A stretch of 64,000 bases of DNA from Rotaria macrura (Eukaryota > Rotifera > Eurotatoria > Philodinida > Philodinidae): the NCBI GenBank assembly GCA_900239685.1, contig OENT01000556.1:32374-96373 (forward strand). Reading direction: 5' to 3'. The notes under the pieces are model-generated. The model saw only the letters and a list, made by a program, of their open reading frames with translations. It did not search any database and was not told where the DNA came from. Within the stretch, counting starts at the first letter, position 1. Each line of letters begins with the position of its first letter. The translations under genes were made by a program, and so were the position numbers. Of this stretch, positions 9,881 through 23,200 are shown in pieces.

Positions 9881-10749
9881 TTATTGTAAAATCACTCGTT
9901 GGGCAATACCATCACCGCAGCTACCAGTATTGAATGATTGTTGAATTACTTGATTATATGGTGAACTTTGAACGATTTGTCTTTGCATTTTTGGTACTGA
10001 TGGTAAGATGAAACCTGGTTGACAATCTACTGATCTTGTTTGACTTTGAATCACAGTAGGCTGTTGAATTGCACAATTTTTTGCTACATAACCCTTTAAT
10101 CAATGTGAAAAGAACATATTAAATATTAGACTTCGATGATTCATGAACATACCACTGGTACTTGTTCACTATAAACTTGCGCCGGTGGATAAATATCTTG
10201 AACATATTCGACAATTTGAAGTTGCGGTGATTGTGGAACAACCATAGGTGTCTGCATTTGTATTGGAATGATAATAGGTGATACAGGAGCTGGACAAGCA
10301 GAGTACGATCGACATCGGGGTCGACGTCGACGACAGTATTTTATACAAACTGGTTCTTCAATAATACGCTCTACTGTACGATAACATGAATGTGAACAGC
10401 AATCCTACATAAAATAAAATATCATTAGTACTCGGAAATATCTTATAGATTTCATCAGCGATGTAATGATGTCGATTTTACATACTTGAATCGAATTACA
10501 TTCCATTTGTCGACACGTTGGCGTGGATGTTACTACTGGAACACGTACAGGTACGGGTACGGGTACTGGCACTGCACATGGACGATCGACTGGTACAGGG
10601 ACAGCACATGGTCTGTCCACTGGTACTACAATAGTTGTCGGCTGCATTAAACCTTGCATATGACATTGCATCCTCGGCATTGAATATGGACACATCATCG
10701 ATTGTGAACATAACGGCAACGAGCATGAAGAAAGTCCACTACCGTACAT
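9881..10749 (-). CDS. Pro/Val/Cys-rich protein with VPVDRPCAVP repeats (hypothetical)
   Basis: Three exons give a 242-aa protein: 10749-10486, 10404-10153 and 10093-9881. Donors (GTATGT in both introns) and acceptors keep phase 0 throughout. The N-terminal part is Cys/Met/Pro-rich. Residues about 40-75 hold a duplicated VPVDRPCAVP unit followed by a PVPVPVPVRVPV run. The second exon has a Cys-rich stretch and an Arg-rich patch (RRRRPRCR). The third exon is Gln-rich. No signal peptide, membrane segment or known domain was seen. The Val-Pro runs resemble structural or cuticle-type proteins, but this is only composition. The gene lies alone between non-coding stretches. The exon model is well supported; the function is unknown. 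Confidence 0.75.
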
Positions 10750-11609
10750 ATTGGCTTTGTGTGTGCTATCAAATCAAGTCAGTGAGAAAAGCAATACTAG
10801 TTTATGCAATCATAAGAAAAAAAATATGGCCTTCTCCAATCAGCCTTCATTGTTGAGTAAATGTATCAAAACAAAAAAGCAGCCATATACATATATATTA
10901 TTCATGCATCGACGTTTATATTTATCTGCATTCAATTTAGTAGTTTTTCAAATATTGAAAAATGTATTAAACTCAAGACTCTTCTACTCTATATTCAAGA
11001 TTTTCCTAAATCGACAACTGAGTATAAAAACCATCGTCAAACATATTCAAATACAGAAGAGAAGAGTTGTCACGATTGGTCTCATTTATTTAAGATTGTT
11101 CTTCATACGAAGAAATGAAAATAAAATAACAGATATTTCATGTTCACCGAAGAAAATTTTTTTAACTCTCTTTTCTAAAAATAAGTTCATCCTTAAAAAA
11201 TTCGCTTTTTTCTTGTTCCTTTCAAGTCTTGTGCATTTTGATACGTTAATTTCAATGTTCGAATATTTTTTAATTGATCAATTCAGACGACAATAATTTT
11301 TTTCATAATCTATCAATTATTCATTGTCATCTTGAAAGCAGACCTTCACGAAAAGGTTGTGATCAGTTACATTACATTCAAGGCTTTCTATCGTGTTTTC
11401 AAGATCACACATACATGCACATATATATTCATATCACTCTTCACAATCATACATGATTGCAACGATAAACAAAAATAGACAGACAATCGTGTATCTATCA
11501 TTGACAGATGAAAAAGAATAGATTTCCACAAGAAATCCATCTGAAATTTAAATCAAATCAAATTTCTGTATTTTTTCTTTACTTAATCAAACATCGATAT
11601 GAATAATTA
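10750..11609. other. Intergenic, nothing recognised
   Basis: AT-rich DNA between two minus-strand genes; the upstream gene's promoter should lie near 10750-10900. Overlapping plus-strand frames at 10751-11296 and 10861-11118 are Lys/Ile/Phe-rich, with no exon signals, and look like chance frames. Confidence 0.5.
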
Positions 11610-13640
11610 TCATCTCCGACATTTATATTTTTTATCATGCTGAATATTATAAACATAATAAATTAGATGTCTATTATCCCATGCAAATATTTTTCCCTCG
11701 TATGGATTATAAGTAAATTGTACTAAATATTGAAAGGGTACACTAAAATGAATACGTTTTGTTGTAAATGCTAAATTTGAATAAATATCATAAACGACAT
11801 CAATGTAAGAATTTTGTTTATTATAATATTGTATACCATAAAATATTCCGTAGGCAATAAAAGCTTGACTTAAACTAGATGGATTATATGGTAGTAGCCA
11901 TTTTTTTTGAGTATCTAATGTATCCGGATTTATTTTAGCTGCTATAAATTTTTTCGTATATATTTCACGATATAATAACCATAGGCCGTTTTCATCAATT
12001 GAAAAATCAAACCAACTAGATTGTGGTGTGTTATAAAGTGGTTCACGATGAACAGGAATTTCAATACTCTGAGCTTCAGTTTCTGATATGAGATCGACAC
12101 GTACAATAACATTTCTATTCTGAATATTATATATAAAACTTCCTTGATAAACAACATGATTAACACCCGAGTATGGATATGGCAATGTTATAACACGATT
12201 AAGTTTATTATTGATTAAATCACCTTCATTATCATATTCATATAGTAATGTACCTGTAACATGATGTGTGACATAAATTTTTTGAGCACCATTCGCAGTT
12301 TTAGGCATCGGATCTTTAAACCAAGCGCCAAATGTATAATTTTCTTCCTTAATAAGAACGGGCGTACCAATCAATGAAAATACACATCCTAAATCGATAG
12401 ATTGAACAAGTATTCCTTCAAAAAATGTATCGTTCTTTACTTACGTTGTGCCCGACGAATAGCTCCTATTGAATTTTGAAAAAGAAAAACCATGAAAATA
12501 AAACGAACATTGAAAATGTTCAGTTGAATTTAAATCACTTACCACCAAGTCGAGATGAATCTAAAATTTAAAGAGAAAAGAACTTTTCATCTAAATTATC
12601 AAAAATGTACATTGAGCAAGATAGAAACTTTGATTTTGATCTGACGTTGATGACATTGATGATGGCAATGGACATTTACAAGTTCCCTAGTAATTTTCAA
12701 ACATCATGTAACATCAAGAAAAACTAGTTGAAATAATTCAACTTACAGCTTGACCTGTAAGACCCATTTCGCCACGTGGACCTGGGTAGCCAGGAGGGCC
12801 CATTGGACCTGGTGGACCTTTCGAGAAGAAAATCAAGCATTAAAAATATGTGACTTTCGCTTGAAAAAAACCATAGCTACCTGGTGGACCTTGAACGAAT
12901 AAGCCTGGGTCACCTTTTTGTCCTTGAGGACCACTTGCTCCGGACAGCCCCATCATACCAGGTGGGCCTTCGTCATAAGTAAATGTTGTCACCTATGCAT
13001 ATGCATGAAAATTAATCATACCTTGTAGTCCCATTGTACCAGGAATACCAGGTAGGCCAGGATGGCCACGTTCACCTCGATCACCCTTTGGACCTTTTAG
13101 GCCTAAGATTAGATAGCATACTAGTATGACAAATAGGATATTTCATTTAAATCACCTTCATTGTTGTTAACTAATTTTTTACAATGATCAACTGATTTAA
13201 CACAATAAGCTGTCATTGCTGTAGGCTATGATCAATGACAGAATCATCTCTATTTTTTATCTGTTTGAACGTATGTAGTTGTTCGTTTTACTTACTGGCA
13301 TTTTAAAATGAATCGAGCCGAAAAGTAAATCTGACTGTCGTTGCTCGTTTTCTTGTTCATTTAATTGATAGGATTTAATACGTGCATGTCGTGATCGTCT
13401 TTGCAATGCATCATATTCATAATCGGATGCTGATATTGTTATTTGAGATGATTCTAATTCACTTAATCGTTGTTTAATAATTTTTAATTCATTAATATGG
13501 ATTCGAATCGTACGAGTAAGATAAATGGAATAGAGTCCAAAGAAAATTGTTAAACCAATAATAAATAAGTATAAGATAGTAATATGAAATTTTGCCGATT
13601 TATAATTATAACTCTTGCTCTTTAACTTTGATACTGTCAT
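11610..13640 (-). CDS. Colmedin: type II membrane protein with collagen repeats and olfactomedin domain (gliomedin/UNC-122-like)
   Basis: Nine exons encode 509 aa: 13640-13296, 13225-13156, 13102-13022, 12967-12881, 12817-12747, 12686-12629, 12560-12543, 12465-12445 and 12388-11610. All junction phases agree. Residues about 18-42 form a single membrane anchor after a short basic N-terminus. A short coiled region follows, then Gly-X-Y collagen repeats on exons 3-5 ([20 protein letters not shown]). The last exon is an olfactomedin domain starting at a Cys, with hallmark motifs [25 protein letters not shown] and DENGLWLLY. This order is that of colmedins, extracellular adhesion and clustering proteins such as vertebrate gliomedin and nematode UNC-122. 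The 18- and 21-nt exons are unusually small. One donor, GTTTCT after exon 6, is weak. Confidence 0.9.
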
Positions 13641-15323
13641 TGAAGATAAATCTTAAATAGAAAAGAGTGATAAAATCTATGTAATGAATTTATTATCTAT
13701 GTGACAAGTAACTTTAATCAATCATTATCAGTCTTCTCGACTGATTTCAACGTGAAAATCCTAAAAATGCATATAAAATGATTAGACTAACATCGATATC
13801 TTCTGACTTAACGTGATATATTACACATTCGTTTTTGTTTCAACCCCACCAGTAAATATTGATGATAATTACATTTTCTTTTATATTTGTATAACAAAGA
13901 AAAAATGAATCGACCCTAGATAATGCAAAAGGAAAAACTTTGTTACATTTAAACGTAATCATGAATAAGAATAAATAACAAAAGAGAATGAAAAAGATTT
14001 ATCAAAACAAATGATTTAATATGACAATCCTATTCACACCTGAGTATATCTACAACTATTTTGGAAAATAAAACAAATTAAATCGTCGATCACACCACCA
14101 TTTTATTTACTGTTTAATTGTCTCCTCACTGTTTTTCTCATTTACTCTTGCTTAAACACCCCAAGAATGATAAATAACTATGATCTTCAACAAGATTGAC
14201 GTTTCGTCTTTTTTGTCATTATGAGTCCTACGAATTTCTAGCTACAAATAAACATTGATTCACAATGAAATCCACAACGATATTTTCGCCCGTTTTGTTT
14301 TTGTTTTTATTATACATAGTAACCATGGGATACATAATAAATGCATCTCTATACTCTTATCGTTGACAAATGACTTACAAGCACACACTCAGATGATAGT
14401 GAAGCGTATCGATAATTACTTAGTAGCCCATCTTGTAATTCATGAGATCGACAAGACGAAAAGTTAAAGTAGATAACAAATTTTAAAGCAGAATCTTGAT
14501 CCACATTTTTATTTACAAATTCACAGAGGATCACAAGATTTCATTTTCAATTATTGATGATTCGGTGAGACAAATCGAGAAAAACAGTCAGTAGAATAAT
14601 CATAATGAAAGGTCAGCAATCGCGTTGTTATGAATTTCAAATGGCCAATAACCCATAGAAATGAAAGTAAGCAACATTTTTTCATTGCGTACATCAAATC
14701 TCTTTACTCATCAACAGATAAGAACTAACTTTAGCAAAACATTTGTTCTCTGTCTGTGACAAACCTAATCGAAGAAGAAGTGCCGTTGTGTGCATCCGGC
14801 ATATCAATACTTGTCATTTTTCTAAAATAAATCTCTTGCATTATTTAATATACCGTGCAGTCTAAAAATATTTTCTTATTCGTTCAATGTCATGTTCTCT
14901 TTTTTCAATCTTCTGAAAGACACAATTTCACTCTGTTCTAGTTTGAATGCACTTATCATTCGTAGTGATTTAAGAATGCTCGTCTAGAATATTTTGTTTG
15001 TTGCATATGATTTAAATCATCTTTGATATTAATTCGTACATTTCAATCTCTATCGAACTCTTTTAAGTGGAACGATGACAATCATATTCGAACTCAATTG
15101 ATAATTATCATATCAATTTTTAGAAATCTATACCATACTGAATATTACATTAAGATTAGAATGATAAATATGTGTATATTTTATTTACTTAACATTTGAT
15201 ATTCTTATTGTCTAAGAAATATTCAGAATAAGTTCGATACCTAAAATAAAATTTTCTTTTTTGCTTTCTAAAACTGATGACTGTGTCAATTATTGACCTA
15301 TAAACTAATAATTTGTAATTTCA
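13641..15323. other. Intergenic, nothing recognised
   Basis: AT-rich DNA upstream of the colmedin gene (its promoter should be in the first few hundred bases) and downstream of the next minus-strand gene. Open frames near 14255-14534 overlap on opposite strands and look like chance frames. Confidence 0.5.
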
Positions 15324-17502
15324 TCATAGACCCGACTCAAAACCACAATTGATAGTTTGATTTTGCAATGATGAATTATGAAAAGGATGCATTTTTGAAG
15401 GTGACTCTGGCAGAGGTTCAGCAAGTCCAACAATACGTTTGAGCATGGCTTCTAAAGACCATCGTTGTCTATCAAACATCCATGATGTATTCATCGTCGA
15501 TTGCGATGCATTCATTGATTGGTTACGTGCCGTCGATTCTTCTGGTTCCGAATCCGTACTTGTTGACTGTGATGTATGATTCATTGTAGCATTAAGTGGC
15601 GACGATGAATGATTTGATTCAATCGATCCGACTTCTGTTGTATGATAACTATTGTTTGCATCTAAATGAGTCCGACTACGTTCAAGATCATTTTCAATTT
15701 GAGCTTCTTTCCGTTGACTGGATACATGTTTTGCACGTCTTTGACGTTGCTTTTGTGAATTTCGATTCACATGATCTTGTTCACGTTGACATGCTTTGTT
15801 ATAATATGTTTGTAAACAATACAATTGATAATTTTGTGTTGCCCATTGCATATGTGTTAAGCTACCTTGTTTATATGACTTTAGTAAATCATACAGACGT
15901 TTACGATAGTATCCGGATGTGTATATACTATGAGATAGAAGTTCATCGTGTTCTTTTTTTTCGATCATTTCACGAAATGTTCGTTCGCCTGATTCGCATG
16001 CATCTTTAGTAAGGATTTCGACCGATAACCAATTACTAGATGAATAACGCTGTATTTCAAAACCATGTTGACTAACAGCGTAACGAATATTATTCGGATT
16101 ATTGTCATTTGTAGATATTTTTTCATCTTTTCGAGTCAACGACGATTGAACGGATGGTGTTCGAGGACGAGCAGATGGTTCAATGGTTGACGTAGATTTT
16201 TCATCAATTAAAGAATTTATTGGAAGATGTACTGGTGACGGTTTTAGATGTTTACCTGAAGATTTCAATTGAGTCGTGGAATTTTTCGTTGGTAATCTCT
16301 ACATTAAATGAAGTGATATTTTAGACGAAACTTGATCTTTTATCTACTTAATCCTAGAAATATGTGATGAGGGAAATAACTTATCACCTACATTCAAATC
16401 TCTTTATTTCCTTGTATACACTCTGTGTCTGTAGTATATTTGAAAAAAGATCGAACGTTGATTGTTATTCTGTTTGAAAAGTTTCACGACTTAACATTTT
16501 TCCAGAAGCAAAAAAAAAGAATATTCCAAGAACTATAGTTACGGATGTTGCTATTATTCTAAAAGTCTTCAAAATAATATTATTAAACAAATTAATTGTT
16601 TGAAATCATTCGTGTCCTCGAAAACCAGAGTAGTAAAAGGTATTTCTTGTGTCTTTTTTCAATGAGATTCAATATTATAAAAGATTCAATAATAAATTCT
16701 AGGCACATATTCAAATTCGAAACTCATTTACTATTTTGATCAAACTAAAAATACTATCGTGCATAATTGAAAAGAATTTCAAGAAGAAAACAAATTTTTG
16801 AATTAACATATTTTTCTTTAAGTTGAATATTCTGTCGTCAATGATTATTGAGAACAATCTGAATATGTTTACCTCTAATCTTATTTTTGCACTCAAGTTT
16901 TATTTTTTACAACGAATAGGTTAAATCTATATTCAACTAGTATGAGAAAGAAATCATAATCAACATCGAACAAATCGTATTTAGTATTTTGTTTTGTTCT
17001 AATACTATGAAATAAATGATTAACTAATGCATTCATCTTTGTTTTTATGTAACTCACATCGAATAAAAACAATATAGAGAGTATTAATTTAACATGGGAA
17101 TTTTGTAACTCTTTGTCTGTTTGACATCATAGAATATAGCAACATCTCACCTCCCCTTCACCTCGATAATATTACTAGGATACTAAATGTCAAATATACC
17201 GTTATTTGAACTCGTTCACTATTCAATGATTTGATTGGTTTTACTGGCACTACATTTTTCGATCTATCCAATAGTAAAGATTTATGACAATATTTGCTTG
17301 AATGATGGGGATTTTGAAACTGAGCTGCGCGTGATGCTGTCAGTTTATCATAAACTGGATTGGCTAGAGAGAAAAAAATCACCAATACGTTATATACATA
17401 TATCTATGAAAAACAGAGTATGAATAAATAGAATTACCAATGATACGCATCATCTTTGCTGAATCATCGAGAACCGGATGTGGAACAAATTTATCCGAAT
17501 TT
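15324..17502 (-). CDS. Unrecognised Ser/Asn/Gln-rich protein, 5' end unresolved
   Basis: Three exons fit in phase: 17502-17438, 17363-17200 and 16298-15324, giving about 400 aa of C-terminal sequence. The intron between the last two is about 900 nt; the other is 74 nt. The middle of the last exon has a hydrophilic helical region rich in Tyr, Gln and Arg (NYQLYCLQTYYNKACQRE), then a basic stretch (KQRQRRAKH), then a Ser/Thr/Asn-rich tail. No domain, signal peptide or membrane segment was recognised. A possible earlier exon near 17555-17600 has an open frame (SLYFEQKPYEYPSGYQ), but its phase does not join. The start codon is therefore unknown and the entry is 5'-partial. Confidence 0.65.
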
Positions 17503-17619
17503 CTAAGATAAAATTTATCATTAATATAGTATGATGAAATAAAATAAAACTAAACAACCTGGTATCCACTTGGATATTCATACGGTTTTTGTTCGAAATA
17601 TAAGGATGCCAAAAGAAGA

Positions 17620-18360
17620 ACAAAGTTTTGTTTTATTTTGTTTTTCTTTTTTTTTTACAATGGTCTGTATTTATTGTGCATAGAAATGAAACAAGAAATT
17701 TTATATGCTATTCCGTTCGAATGAAAGATGAAAGAATAAACACGAATGACGAATATTGATTTTAAAAGAACTCGAAGGATGATGTCTATTACACGACAAG
17801 CATAAGTAGTGTAGTCACGTATGAATGTGCTGATTATATTTTATGGCCAGCTACGTATTAAATTCTTCTACTGAAACCTAAAAAAGAACAATCTATAGAA
17901 TCAGAAGAAACCCGTCAGAAATGTTTTCTTTTTCTTACATTGAATGTAAAAAAGATTTGTCAATACAAGACACTGGACAAGGTTCATTTTTAGAAAAATG
18001 GAAAATCACAATTAAATCTTGTCTATCTTTGACTATTTCTAATCTCGAAAATCCAAAAACATTCAAACATACACTAATCACTTACATAAAAAGAAAAACT
18101 AATAATAAAATCTTTGAATGTTTTTTTTTATGGCCTCTATTTATCACATCAAATCTGTATTTATATGTGCTCTTTTATTAAGTTGCTCGACTGAATTTTT
18201 TCTTTTCACATAAGAAAAGGAAATCCTGAAAAGTATGTACAAGGATAAAAAAAAATTGAAAAGAATGTCATGAGAAAAAGAGTAGAATGCTAGCACATTT
18301 CAACGATAAATCAAAGGAACAAGAACAGTGAAATTATGAATAGAACTAGGGGACCGATCA
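17620..18360. other. Intergenic, nothing recognised
   Basis: AT-rich DNA with a poly-T tract near 17640-17657. The 86-codon frame at 17921-18181 has no exon signals or domain. Confidence 0.4.
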
Positions 18361-18369
18361 GACATCATG

Positions 18370-18655
18370 TGATGCAAAAGTCATTGGAGAATGTTTAACT
18401 CTGTTAGATCATTCTCCTAACTTCTGAACTAATCAAAATTTGTTCTTCTTTTTAGAAAGAACGATGTCTGAACTACAAACTTTTTATCAGACATATAAGA
18501 AATTTATCTTCGAATACCCCATGAGAAAGAATACTATTTATTTGCTTCAAATTTTGTAGTTTAGACATCACTCTTTCTAACTTAACAAAGTTTGATTAGT
18601 TCAGCAGTTCGGAACATGATCCAACAGAGTTTTGCATCGCGTATTTATTCATGTA
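18370..18655. repeat. Diverged foldback (imperfect inverted repeat)
   Basis: The left arm contains, in order, GATGCAAAA, AACTCTGTTAGATCAT, GAACTAATCAAAATTTGTT and GATGTCTGAACTACAAA. The right arm contains the same words in reverse complement and reverse order (for example TTTTGTAGTTTAGACATCAC, AACAAAGTTTGATTAGTTC, ATGATCCAACAGAGTTTTGC). The arms are about 100-115 bp with many mismatches and a small central loop. It is probably an old foldback or MITE-like element. No target duplication was found. Confidence 0.65.
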
Positions 18656-19308
18656 TCATTTGAAATAAAAAGTCATCACAAAGTGATGCTAATCAATTTA
18701 CTAACAAGAACGAAATTATAAATAGAATTTTGTTAACACTCATTTGGAATATTGAGATGTGTCTTGATGATGAAAAGAAGAATTTACAGAACAGATTTCA
18801 AAAATGTTGATAAGTATAAAATATTTGTTCCTGATCAGTGTGGATATTGAATCGATTTAGTTTTGACTATATGAATATTTTATTTTACTTTAAGGTATAG
18901 ACAATTATCACGTGATTAGCATGTAAATAAGTCTATATTTATCGATGTGAATGTCTATTTATTACTTAATTATTTATATACAACAATAAATGACAGACAC
19001 CGTGTAATATTTGAAAAGAGAAATCTCCAACATATACCAGTACTGGTTTAATAATGCACAGGTACGAGAGGTGAACAACTGTTGATTACTTGTGATGAAT
19101 ATAAAGAAGTCTAATTATATAATATCATTTTCTTCGTACTAAGATTACATGTAACTTGGAAGCGCTCTGATAGACATGTCTACTGCACAACAAGGCATTG
19201 AATCATTATTTAAAATAAAACTATTGTTTGTTACTTCTTTTCCATGAGTAGAAAAAGACAGAAGGAGGGTTTACCAGTTATCTATGAAACACGTACTGAA
19301 AAAAAGGG

Positions 19309-20090
19309 GATCCGGAAATTTGCGCACGACGAGACTTGCGCACGAAATATCAGACTATTCGCTGTGCATGAACAAAGCTTGAAAGGAGAAGGGGAGAAAA
19401 AAAAAATCTAGCTTTTTTGAATTCAAGCTCAATATACTCATTCTAGAGTTAAATCAAAAATGGAACGTAGTCTAATCCAAAAATTTTCGAATTGTAATTA
19501 ATACACATTTAAGCCTTTTAATACTTTAATCCAATCAAGCTAAGCTCATTTTTGAAAAGTTAGTAAGTATATGACAACAGATAAGAAAATTAACTAACTA
19601 AATGTGCATGGGTTCTATTAAGAATGTATTTTTCAATGTTCACATCCTACTTTATGGAAATTTATCGACAAATTAATTTTTGAAGAAGACTCACATATTC
19701 ATACGAAGATCTGCAGAATTAATGCCGGTGAACCAGTTTCAAAGAAGAAAAGATATCAACATCTGGATAAACGTTTACTCAACCTTGTCTTGAATCCTCA
19801 TAGTCATATTATGGATCAATTAAGTGCCCTAGCAGATAACATAACTTTAAATTAAGTATCTTCATTTGAAATAGAAACACTAAGTAGTGATATTGTATTT
19901 GTACACTAGTGAACATTAGCTCTTTTTTGTACTGTACTTCTAATTATTAATATAATAATTAATCTTCAGAAATAAATTATTTCTGCTAATTTGTTCAATT
20001 GACTTTTATTGATGTGAAAACGAGAAATCAATATTGCGTGCGCAAAGTTTCCGTGCGCAAGTTTCCACGTGCGCTTCTTTCCTAGACCCC
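19309..20090 (+). mobile_element. MULE-derived element with GCGCACG-rich terminal inverted repeats
   Basis: The left end reads GGGGATCCGGAAATTTGCGCACG, and the right end read inward is GGGGTCTAGGAAAGAAGCGCACG. Both continue with a second TTGCGCACG copy, and the right end has a third. The inverted repeats are about 75 percent identical over some 42 bp. Inside is a remnant of a MULE transposase C-terminus. No clear 9-10 bp target duplication was found, so exact borders are approximate. The element is about 780 bp and non-autonomous. Confidence 0.7.
19601..19855 (+). pseudogene. MULE transposase C-terminal remnant
   Basis: From 19622 to TAA at 19853-19855 the frame includes QCSHPTLWKFIDKLIFEED and later RYQHLDKRLLNLVLNPHSHI. 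The pattern of CSHPxLWKFIDxL followed by a basic RY...RLLNLV and a DxLxALADNI-like end is that of the C-terminal part of MULE transposases. Upstream in the same frame, after an in-frame TAA at 19619-19621, NVHGFY resembles the NxxxGxH motif that precedes it in intact copies. The DDE catalytic region is absent. Confidence 0.6.
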
Positions 20091-20297
20091 TATCGACTAT
20101 TGAAATAACTGTCTGAAATGGTCCTAATTTAGTGTAATACGAGTTTGACTATGTATGTATTACAAACATGAAAAAATCGTTTTCATAGTTTAAAGCACAT
20201 GTTTATTCGTTTGACAACACAAAAGAAGAGAATGGACAATCACAAAAAAAATTTAAATAATCATGAAATACAACATCCATAGGAAAAAAAACAAAAA

Positions 20298-23200
20298 TCA
20301 AACAACAACTTCATATACAAGTTTTTTTCCGTTTTGAGATGTACTCAATGTTGATAAATCACTTTCTTCTTCGGATGATACTAGTCCATTAATGGATATA
20401 TTCATATGATTATCCCTTCCTGTTCCTAATGGATATGCTGATATATTTGATAGAAGAATTCTATTAATAGATTTACGTCCATTAACAAGATATTCTCCAT
20501 CCGAACGATCATAGAAATCGGATGAGGATAATGCTTGTGAGCCAGCCGAATCAGAATTATTCGATGTTGTTGATGGCATACCAGAATCAAAACAAATTGA
20601 ATTTTGCTTATCTAAAGAAATATTTTCAAATTTAGAAAATAATTTCAAAGAAACACACTGCTCTGAAATACTTACTTTGTATAGAATAAATACCGATTGT
20701 TTCATCATTATAGTACACTGTTCGATTTTCATTCGTAGGATAGTAGAGACACGAACTTGTATCACTGACACGAACTGGTACTATTGAATGACTAATATCG
20801 GAATTTGTTTTCAACGTATCTGTTGAGCCATTTCTAGATTTTTGTTTATATTTACGTAGACGAATACATATAAACACAATAATTAATCCAAATACGGTCG
20901 ATACACCTAATATAATTCCTATAGAAAAAAAAAGAAATCGATTGGAATGTGGCAAATACTCATAACGTTCATAAGTCCATCATATCTACAAATCAACATC
21001 CATTAACTACTTTCTCAAATTGAATTACTTGAATGATTTGATGTTCGTCAAAACTTTCATGTACAATGGAATCACTTTCCTATGTATCATAGATCATTGG
21101 AAATTTCGATTTGAAAACAGTTCGGAATCCCATGCAAGTGAAAACTAATGTGTGATAAAAATCAACGTACGATACTCTATTGACTAGTAGGAACTATTCT
21201 CGTGATGGTTACGACATTGGCATCCATACAGATAAACTTTTTATTCTTCAACATATCTTACGGATGTAACTCTCGGAAATATAAAATTAGAAAATCTAGC
21301 CGTAAATCGTTTTCAATTCAAATTCTTACCTATTAAAATGAGTATTGCTTCCGAAAAATGATTTGATAATTGAAGACGCCTTGAAATCGTCACTGATTTC
21401 GAGCAAACATCTGTTTCATTGATTAAACATAATTTTAAACGTGCATTTAATTGTTGAATATTCATCAGTATTCCATTATCGATTGATTCAATGGATTTGA
21501 GAGGTAAACACTCAGACATTTCATCATTGTTATAATATTGAATACACAATTCATTAGTTGATATTAATGATGGTTGTGCAGAACTTATTCGAAAACGTAC
21601 ACGATGATCATGTATGTCGTAATCAGCTTTTTCAATTGTTGGAAATTCTTCTAATCGAATAGGAGATTCTTTCGTTGTAATGAATAGACTAGCTGAATAA
21701 TCACTGAAGCCGATTTTATTTTTTGAACGAATTTTTATTACGTATCGAGTTTTTTCCAGTAAACCTTTGAAATGAATAGAATTTAAATTTGTAGATCTTT
21801 CTTCTGTATGATTGGTAAGATCATTTAAAACGACATGATAACTTTGATCTGAACCACCATCATAGCCAGGTTGCCATCGAAGTAGAAATGACGCATGAGA
21901 TATGTTACTGACTCGTACTTCTATGGGTGGATCAGGTGAACCTGGTCGTTGAAATTGAATGGAGAATTCATGTTGACCAAACATATTCTTTGCTACACAT
22001 CGATATACACCATAAACTGATGAATACGATGCTGGCACTTTGTTAGCATCAACGAGAAAATGGATTGATTCGAATATTGAAAATGATTCTACTTACAATT
22101 CAATTCAGATGACATGTATGATGCATTGAATATTTTCTCTTGAGTAGATGAACTTAAACGTTGACCAAATGGTCCAAACCATGTTATATCAGCTCGTGGA
22201 TAAGCATCAACGAGACATTCAGTTTTAATACTAGAATTTTCCGTAACTGCTAATTTATTGAAGGAATTTATTATGAGTGGTGCATCTAAATAAAATAGAA
22301 TGAAATGAAACTGACGAGTAAACATTCGTAGTAGGTTATATATACATATACTATCGCCTTTGATTGCGTACTAAAATGATGAGGAGAGATCTTATCAACA
22401 TCGAAAGAAACTAACAATATGAAACTGTTGTTTTCATGATTAGAGAAAAGGGAATTTTCAGTGATTTGAATAGTACATGGTACAATATGAAGTTTGGTCG
22501 ATAATTTATTGAATCTCGTCAGAGTTTTTTTTTTCTATGAAAATAACAGAAAAATAACTGTCTCTTTTATTTGTCGTAGATTCGTAAAGCACCATTCCAA
22601 AAGAATCATGTATTAGATAAAGAAATGTTTATATATATATATACCGGGTGATCCAAAAGTTTTGCAACATTCTTTGTTTTGCGAATATTTCTGCACAGAC
22701 AAACGATATAATCTTGATTCTTTTTTCAAAAGATGCGCGCTCAAATTCTCTACAAACTTCGATTTGTCTTAGTTTACAACAATATAATTGAGGTTTTTTA
22801 TTGGCTACATAGTATGATTATATGAAATGATCCTATTTCCCACATGTCTGTTTCTGTTTTTCCAACGTTTTTTCCGCACGAAAAAATACATATAAGAGAC
22901 TCTCCCATTGTAATTGGAGTGTGTGCGGAATGTACTTTTAGAATTATTTGTAAGTGTTTGATCGTGTCTATATTTTTCTAAAAACTATGATCTGCCTGAG
23001 CTGCTACAACAAAAGCGGCNNNNNNNNNNNNNNNNNNNNNNNNNNNNNNNNNNNNNNNNNNNNNNNNNNNNNNNNNNNNNNNNNNNACTGCAGATACGTA
23101 AGCAATCAACAGAGGATTTCAAGAGCTGTATAGCAGTATAAAATGTTTTAAGAATTGAATATCGACTTTCACGAAAAGAATGAATTACTAAACAATGTAT

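Noticed and set aside
10751-11296. 181-codon plus-strand frame upstream of the Pro/Val-rich gene
   Set aside because: Extremely Lys/Ile/Phe-rich, overlaps another frame, and lies where the minus-strand gene's promoter should be.
15596-16009. 137-codon plus-strand frame
   Set aside because: Antisense shadow of the minus-strand coding exon 15324-16298.
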